From: Kudoa neothunni
Taxonomy: Eukaryota > Cnidaria
Assembly (NCBI GenBank): GCA_964304625.1
Contig: OZ199839.1
Coordinates: 9,052,001-9,116,000, forward strand
Direction of reading: 5' to 3'
DNA: 64,000 nt
Shown here: one piece after another, positions 58,736 through 64,000 of the stretch
Layout: the number at the start of each line of letters is the position of its first letter
How positions within the stretch are numbered: the stretch's first letter is position 1
The notes under the pieces: model-generated
Databases searched by the model: none
Seen by the model: the letters and a program-made list of their open reading frames with translations, nothing else
Told to the model about the DNA's origin: nothing
Program-made: the position numbers and the translations under genes

Positions 58736-61324
58736 CTAAATAATCAATTCAACGTATACATTTAAATAAATAGTTACTGAGCTGTGAGAAAAGTTCACAA
58801 AACTGCTAGACGATGGAAAGCAACAGGTGTCACCTATAGTTATTGTTATCATTTTTAGATTCGAATGGCTTGATGTTTTACAATTTGTCACTGATTTGGA
58901 CTTTAGATTTTTGTTGGGCTTGGTATAATAATCGAAGAATTTTGAAGTCGTATTGCCATCACGATGCAAGTTCCAAAGAAGATTTGATAAATTTGGTTCG
59001 CTGTTGCTTCTCTTAACTTTGCCCTCAAAACAGGTACTAACCCAGTATCCCATTTTTTTCATTGTTCTCATAGTGCTGTCGTTGCAACTCATCACATCAA
59101 CATTGTGTTCAGTTTGATGTTTCGTTATGTACATCCGGTTGTGTAGGAACCGGGAAAGTTTGAGATGCCAAATCGTTTCTGATAGCATTTCTTCACTAAC
59201 TCTAAAGGAATTTCTTCGGCGACGTCTAAAATTTGAGTTACGCCGATCTTGATTTTCACTTAAATTCGAGGTGCTTTGAGTTGGTGACTGGGATACCCGA
59301 TAGACACGAGTCGCAGTTATACGCGATTTTCTTACATTTGGTTTTTTTTTGAAATCGATAGTTGAAAAATTGTAATATAATGAATTTGGGTCGCCTTGAG
59401 CTTCAGTGGAATCGCTTGTGGCACTTTGAGTTTGATCACGGTCAAACCGGTTGTATTCAGAGGCGAGAGGTTGGATAACGTGAGCATTTCGATTATTCCT
59501 ATAGAGAATCTGGTTCTGAATGTCGTATACTCTGAAAAGTCCAGCCCTAACACGTCGTATTATGGGATGATTACCACCAAATAATTCTACTAAACTATTA
59601 AATCGCCCTGTTATAGCTGAAAAGCGGACAAGAGCATTTGTTCGATGAATACTGCTGAACAAAATTATAAATTCCAAATGATCATCATCATAGAGGATTG
59701 TATAGGACGGTATCGTAGGTTGAATAATCACATTACCCCTAAACGGGTAAATAAATGCAAACTCCATCATTTTTTCGGCCAAACGTAAAATTGTATCTCC
59801 AAAAAAATAATCGTCAATAATTCCAAACTGTCTATTAGAATGATATGGCATTCTAGTAGCGAATTCGAGTAATGCAGAGGCCACATATTTTCTCGTATAA
59901 TCAATGTATTCTCTTTCCAGCCTAAAGTCTTCATTTGAAATATTACCTGAGAGGATAAAAGGAGTATAGATATAATCAGCATGAAGCAAATCGCACTTAG
60001 TCAACACATCTTTGTATTGATCTGACGTAAATGGGTAACACTCTTCAATTATTCTTCTTAAGTTGGATGGATCTAAAGTTGGAGTAGGATTATTTGAGTC
60101 TAATAGATTCATGTGAACGTAGGGTATATTCCTAGAATCCAAATGTTTAAATCTGCAGGTGTATTTAGAAATGAAATTAGATGAAATCTTAATGGCTTTA
60201 ATGAGTAAATGTTGACTTGGTGTATGTTTTTTAATCCAAAGTTGTGGCATACTCCATCGAATAATGAATAGAATTTCTTGAAACGCACCAAAAGTGATAA
60301 GGGATGGAGTAACCATTTCCCCAATTATAGTAGATTGATTGTAAATCTTCTTTGCAGGAATCCTTTCAAATAAGTAGAACTCCAAGAAGGAAATGGTTGA
60401 TAGAATTTTAATTTTGTTACACATATAATTGAAATCATACACATAATATCGTAGGAAACTCAATACAATGGAAAAATCAATAGGAGCCTTTTTATTATGG
60501 AGGTTATTCGATTTCAATTTCATTACTCTTAGTGTCAATGGAAGTATGCACAGAAATTCCAGACTTTTAGCACAATTTTGTAGGTAATATATCGCCATAA
60601 TTGAAAGAATGTTTTTATCAAAATTTTGAAAACCAAGAATATCAAGAGTACACCAAACAAAATCCTGTATAAAATAGACCACACCTTCCGATAACACATT
60701 GTACATGTTGATAACCTTTTGGGTGTAAAATTCCTGGTAGTTGGTGATAATTTTCACAGTGTATGTATTGTTCCGATAAAAATTTCCTCGAAATTTCTTT
60801 TTTGTTTGATCCTTTCGTTCACCAACGGATGTAGTAACTGTTGGAAAGCGAGGAGGCTTGAATTTTTTGTGGAGATAACGTTTCTTCTCCGAAAATTTCA
60901 ATATTACAGCATTTTTTTCGGTTTTATCAATCTTTAGTTTGAACATTAGCTTTCCAAATCGTAATTTTGTTGCAACTGCATCGAATTTTCCAATATCATC
61001 CAAATACAGCGAAATATAATCCCGATGTTTTGAATTATACCAACTAGAATCAAATCCATAGTCGTATCCAATACCATTTTCTTCGAGCAGACATTCCAAC
61101 GCATTCAGTATATAGATGATATTCATTTGGTTGAATGCAACTGTACTTTGATTGAAGTAAACTCGTTGATAGAGTTTTGTTATCACACTGAAGTGGGTCA
61201 TTGGACTTTGAATAGGATAAGTTTGAACAAAAGTGACTAGGCTTGTTTTCGGTTGCTTAGAATGAAATCTAACTAACGACTGCACACCACAACACACTCG
61301 CGATTCCCGCCTATCTATTTTCAC
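58736..61324 (-). CDS. Large single-exon protein of unknown family (862 residues)
   Basis: An uninterrupted 862-codon frame, far too long for chance in such AT-rich DNA, and the only long host gene here without introns. I do not recognise the family. Seen along the protein: N-terminal 1-130 with FNQMNIIYILNALECLL and YISLYLDDIGKFDAVATKLRFGK; a basic stretch KKRYLHKKFKPPRFP (about 150); a hydrophobic, possibly helical region about 205-345 (VVYFIQDFVWCTLDILGF, SLEFLCILPLTLRVM, FLEFYLF) that could be membrane-associated or a helical scaffold; IIEECYPFTSDQYKDVLTKC (about 440); GIIDDYFFGDTILRLAEKMMEF; a Ser/Arg-rich segment (about 690-710, NSNFRRRRRNSFRVSEE); and KRSNSEPNLSN (about 785), a typical 14-3-3/kinase-site-like motif. 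A regulated scaffold or trafficking protein is one guess only. The TAA is followed by AT-rich DNA. Confidence 0.8.
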   Translation of the reverse strand: MKIDRRESRVCCGVQSLVRFHSKQPKTSLVTFVQTYPIQSPMTHFSVITKLYQRVYFNQSTVAFNQMNIIYILNALECLLEENGIGYDYGFDSSWYNSKHRDYISLYLDDIGKFDAVATKLRFGKLMFKLKIDKTEKNAVILKFSEKKRYLHKKFKPPRFPTVTTSVGERKDQTKKKFRGNFYRNNTYTVKIITNYQEFYTQKVINMYNVLSEGVVYFIQDFVWCTLDILGFQNFDKNILSIMAIYYLQNCAKSLEFLCILPLTLRVMKLKSNNLHNKKAPIDFSIVLSFLRYYVYDFNYMCNKIKILSTISFLEFYLFERIPAKKIYNQSTIIGEMVTPSLITFGAFQEILFIIRWSMPQLWIKKHTPSQHLLIKAIKISSNFISKYTCRFKHLDSRNIPYVHMNLLDSNNPTPTLDPSNLRRIIEECYPFTSDQYKDVLTKCDLLHADYIYTPFILSGNISNEDFRLEREYIDYTRKYVASALLEFATRMPYHSNRQFGIIDDYFFGDTILRLAEKMMEFAFIYPFRGNVIIQPTIPSYTILYDDDHLEFIILFSSIHRTNALVRFSAITGRFNSLVELFGGNHPIIRRVRAGLFRVYDIQNQILYRNNRNAHVIQPLASEYNRFDRDQTQSATSDSTEAQGDPNSLYYNFSTIDFKKKPNVRKSRITATRVYRVSQSPTQSTSNLSENQDRRNSNFRRRRRNSFRVSEEMLSETIWHLKLSRFLHNRMYITKHQTEHNVDVMSCNDSTMRTMKKMGYWVSTCFEGKVKRSNSEPNLSNLLWNLHRDGNTTSKFFDYYTKPNKNLKSKSVTNCKTSSHSNLKMITITIGDTCCFPSSSSFVNFSHSSVTIYLNVYVELII

Positions 61325-62044
61325 AACAAACTAACATTTTGATACTAATCAACTTAATTTTGTATCTACTAACAATTCAAACGACACATACTACACAATA
61401 GGAATGACGACAATTTAAGGGTAAGGCCCTGGTAATTAATTTTCAACTATTTTAATTTAATCTTCATTCATTAAGACAATTGTGAGAACATAAACAACTT
61501 TCATATTATAATAAATGGTTAAATGTTTCAGGAAGTTTTAAAGATTTCTTAGTTCGTAACATCTTAATAACAGAATTTTTTCCCTCTGCATTAACTAGGG
61601 AACATATCTTATTTCCATAAATATAATAATTTTTAAAATATTTAGTCAAATTTTATAACAAACATATGCATATTAATAGCCAGCACGAACTCCCTAGTCC
61701 GTCCTCTCTAAGAATGATTATATTGTATGTTAAAAAAATTCATAATACTATTTTTTCTCCAATATAACAGAGAAATCAAGAGATTACGAATATTAGAAAT
61801 TACAGTATTATTCCATACCAACAAGTTACGTATTGTTAAATTTCGAGGATTAATTATGTAATAACTCGATTAAATAGTGTGTAAATATTTAAAAAAGTTT
61901 TAAGATATCAAAAAATGTATTATTTATCATCTAAATAAATATTTAAATTTATTTCGAAGGAGAACGGAATCTAAAGTTGAACTTTTACTCGAACGATTTG
62001 AAGTAACGCGCGAAAAATAAATAATAAAAAATATAATCAACTTG
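61325..62044. other. Upstream region of the orphan gene
   Basis: AT-rich intergenic DNA, no feature identified. Confidence 0.4.
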
Positions 62045-62370
62045 GGGAATTGTTTAACCTTTAGGCAGATGTCAGCAATTTTCATATTCAAACTTGAGTC
62101 AAATATGACTATTATGAAAATGGCTATTTGTATGAAAAATAATATTCAAATGTCATTAGTTCTGATTATATTTAATTATTTCACGTTATTAAGAGAAAAG
62201 AGTTGAATCAGAAATATTTAAATAGAGCAGATTGTAAAAAATTAAACCTGTATTGTTTACAGTTCGTAAGTAAGGGTCACTGGGATTAAAAACTGTCATA
62301 TACTCGCATGTATGTATGTATGTATGTATGTATGTATGTATGTATGTATGTATGTCGTTTAGGATTAAAG
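62045..62370. repeat. MITE family (GGCAGAGGCTATTGGCACGG type), copy with (TATG)n expansion
   Basis: Blocks shared with 38499-38735: TTAATTATTTC..GAATCAGAAAT (worn central palindrome), ATTAAACCTGTATTGTTTACAG, GTAAGTAAGGGT and ACTGGGATTAAAAACTGTCATA, then TCGTTTAGGATTAAA. Between the last two blocks a (TATG)n microsatellite (about 62308-62355) has expanded. The right terminus is missing where the next repeat begins. Confidence 0.55.
62308..62355. repeat. (TATG)n microsatellite
   Basis: About 12 tandem TATG units, uninterrupted. Confidence 0.9.
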
Positions 62371-62661
62371 CACTGTATCCCAACCTTTTTTATGTTAAAC
62401 CCCATTTTTCCTCGAAATAGAGTTCCGTGACACCTTTTTAAAAAGTGTATATTTTTTAACTCAAACTGCCTATAACTTTCAATCAAACCTCATATCATAT
62501 TAATATTTGAAAATGTTCAATAATTACGTCTTTACTTATTAAAATAAAAATGTGATCGATCAAATTTAATTTAATTTCCTGATGTAACTTAAAAATAAAC
62601 ACATTTAGTTCCTCATTCCTCCCAAAATAGCGTTAAGTGTAGCTCATGGTAATCCACCCGT
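62371..62661. repeat. Dispersed repeat family with CACTGTATCCCAACC start, copy B
   Basis: Aligns along its whole length with the outer parts of 53016-53813, without the 500-bp insert found there. It starts CACTGTATCCCAACC and ends GGTAATCCACCCG. It lies directly between a MITE and a piggyBac-type MITE. Confidence 0.65.
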
Positions 62662-62663
62662 CA

Positions 62664-62860
62664 TTAACCCTCCGAAGATTGTGGTCAAATTGACCCCAAA
62701 GTATAATTAAAACCAACATTACTACTTACTTGTGTACTCATTCAAATTTCTCAATTTTTTATCCATTTTCCTAAATTTTTGTACAGTATATAATAATAAA
62801 ATTGGGGAGGAAATGATCACAATAATAGTATGAGAAAAATTTGTATCTTCGGAGGATTTT
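62664..62860. mobile_element. Short piggyBac-type MITE
   Basis: The left end TTAACCCTCCGAAGATTGTG, followed by GGTCAAATTGACCCC, matches the recurring TTAA element style of this window. The right end TTGTATCTTCGGAGGA is the inverted counterpart, with the outer TTAA worn. Confidence 0.5.
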
Positions 62861-63738
62861 TTGGTTCAAATTTACCCTAAAAGTAAAAGAAGGAGACTTT
62901 ATTGTCGATTTTGGGGCGCTCGGAATGTTAATTTAAAAATAACAAAATCTCTCAATGGGAGAAAATATGGATTTTGGTCTACCAACGGAAGAGTGCATTG
63001 TATTGATAAGAACAAAAAAATAGGACTTTTGATATGCTTTTATTAATAAAGCTAATGAATTCCTCATGATGCCTCAAACTCAGCATGTGTATTTATTAGT
63101 TGGTTGTTGATTCAATAAAAAGTTTTTACATTTCGCATAATACAGTCTTTGCGAATCTTCAAATTTTAAATCGTGTTCCATTACAAATTACTTCAAATAT
63201 TAAACTAAATAAGTATGCTAGTTGGTCAAAATATAGTCGAATTTTTTTGTTTAATTTCGCAAGCACAAAGTTACATGTCGTGCCGTGCCGTACGTAATGG
63301 TTTTGATTTCCCTTTGGATACGCCCGACCCATAAGTCACTGTATCTCTCTCTCAGCAACGAATCATGATTAAATATTAAACTATTAACTACACAAAAGTA
63401 ACAAAGATAAAGATAAAAAAGCGAATCCATAATCAATATTTAGTCATAAATATAAGATTTTGGATGGCCGGATTAAAATCGATTGTTATTGTACAACCCC
63501 AATTTTATTAGGGGATTAAGTGGGTACATCAATTTAAAGACAAGACAAAATTAACCAATAAATTATTTTTTAAAAGAGCCAAATCAACCACATAAACCAA
63601 ATATGATTAATTAGTTCGAAGCTCAACGACGATATGTTATCTTCGTGAGAAATATGAAATATCGTGCGCAAACTCTGTACAATATATTAGCCGACGTAAG
63701 ACGAAAGTGGATCGCAATTGATCGTGCATTTTGTTGTG
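62861..63738. other. Upstream region of ALYREF
   Basis: A 61-codon frame (62861-63046, basic, SKRRRLYCRFWGARN) has no family match. The last 150 bp before the ALYREF ATG are less AT-rich (GACGATATGTTATC..CGTAAGACGAAAGTGG) and probably hold its core promoter and 5' UTR. Confidence 0.4.
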
Positions 63739-64000
63739 ATGGCTGCTAGTGGTTTCTCGTCAAATGTTGATATGTCTCTCGACGAAATTGTGTCGAAAAA
63801 CAAGAACGCGATGAGATCAAAAGGAAGACGCGGTAGAGGAGGAAGACTTGGCGGAGCTCGAGGTCAATGGAATCAAAATAACCGTCGTGTCAGAATGGTG
63901 AACAATTCTCGAAGATCTTTTGGGGTTGGCAAGCGTGGCAAACGTCAGGTTAGTTACTTAGGTTGTACATTTCGTTGTATATTTATTTCGCTTTCAACAG
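63739..64000 (+). CDS. ALYREF: ALYREF/THOC4-type mRNA export adaptor, first exon (continues beyond window)
   Basis: ALYREF links the TREX complex and the UAP56 helicase to spliced mRNA for nuclear export. Only exon 1 (63739-63948, 70 residues) and its intron are visible. The start MAASGFSSNVDMSLDEIVSKNK contains the UAP56-binding motif (VDMSLDDII..N). After it comes an Arg/Gly-rich region (SKGRRGRGGRLGGARGQWN), which in this family binds RNA and NXF1. The 52-bp intron begins GTTAGT at 63949 and ends AG exactly at 64000, so exon 2 with the RRM should start at the next base. Confidence 0.9.
   Translation, partial: MAASGFSSNVDMSLDEIVSKNKNAMRSKGRRGRGGRLGGARGQWNQNNRRVRMVNNSRRSFGVGKRGKRQVSYLGCTFRCIFISLST

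Noticed and set aside
58736-61324. Hyccin (FAM126)-like identity for the orphan protein
   Set aside because: One short hydrophobic stretch looked similar, but the conserved hyccin blocks could not be followed in order.
62189-62486. Minus-strand frames with HTYIHTYIHTYI repeats
   Set aside because: Produced by translation of the TATG microsatellite.
1-64000. CRISPR arrays, operons or riboswitches
   Set aside because: The sequence is eukaryotic with spliceosomal introns; no regularly spaced repeats were seen.

Overview
The window looks like a piece of an AT-rich animal genome. About ten host genes have the spliceosomal structure of a metazoan: GT..AG introns mostly 40-60 bp long, short UTRs and close neighbours. 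Several proteins are animal-type orthologues (ANKRD49, HTATSF1, ALYREF, RPL7, SDHA, mitochondrial uL1m, SLC17-like carriers). Tiny introns, a compact gene layout and heavy AT bias fit a small-genome or reduced invertebrate such as an orthonectid. That is an inference from style; no single gene proves the species.

Layout, left to right. An old hAT remnant (955-2047) is followed by CTP synthase (2530-4648, minus, 10 exons). A short-LTR Gypsy/Mag-type retroelement with identical 78-bp LTRs and a 5-bp target duplication lies at 6584-10620. From 10.9 to 14.8 kb there is a graveyard of DNA transposons: a MULE/SWIM-type fragment, two Merlin fragments in opposite orientation, a piggyBac-type MITE and a hAT transposase fragment. 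Two related SLC17-type transporters with the same nine-exon plan follow (17492-19384 and 22855-24809, both minus), separated by intergenic DNA that carries a hAT MITE nested in a piggyBac MITE. From 24.8 to 38.8 kb there are no intact genes: MULE, hAT and piggyBac remnants, a decayed ENTPD/CD39-like gene, and a Tigger/pogo element with perfect 26-bp inverted ends.

The second gene cluster starts at 39.7 kb: HTATSF1 (minus) diverges from a YjbQ/UPF0047 gene (plus). Then come an unrecognised 268-residue protein, an FAD synthase consisting only of the catalytic synthase domain, and ANKRD49 convergent with it at a distance of 29 bp. A pogo-type element interrupted by a piggyBac-type element fills 46.3-48.6 kb. 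SDHA (49898-52481), RPL7 (55213-56107), mitochondrial ribosomal protein L1 (56844-58056, minus), a large single-exon orphan (58736-61324, minus) and the first exon of ALYREF (63739-63948, with its intron ending exactly at the window edge) complete the right side.

The genes do not form one pathway. They are housekeeping functions: pyrimidine nucleotide synthesis, FAD synthesis and the FAD-dependent succinate dehydrogenase, translation in cytosol and mitochondrion, splicing, mRNA export and solute transport. FAD synthase and SDHA, whose cofactor it makes, lie 5 kb apart, probably by chance. No tRNA, rRNA or CRISPR array was seen. The most unusual items are the internal copy of the LTR/primer-site sequence inside the Mag-type element, the orphan 862-residue protein, the nested DNA transposons and the FAD synthase lacking the N-terminal domain found in animal FLAD1.
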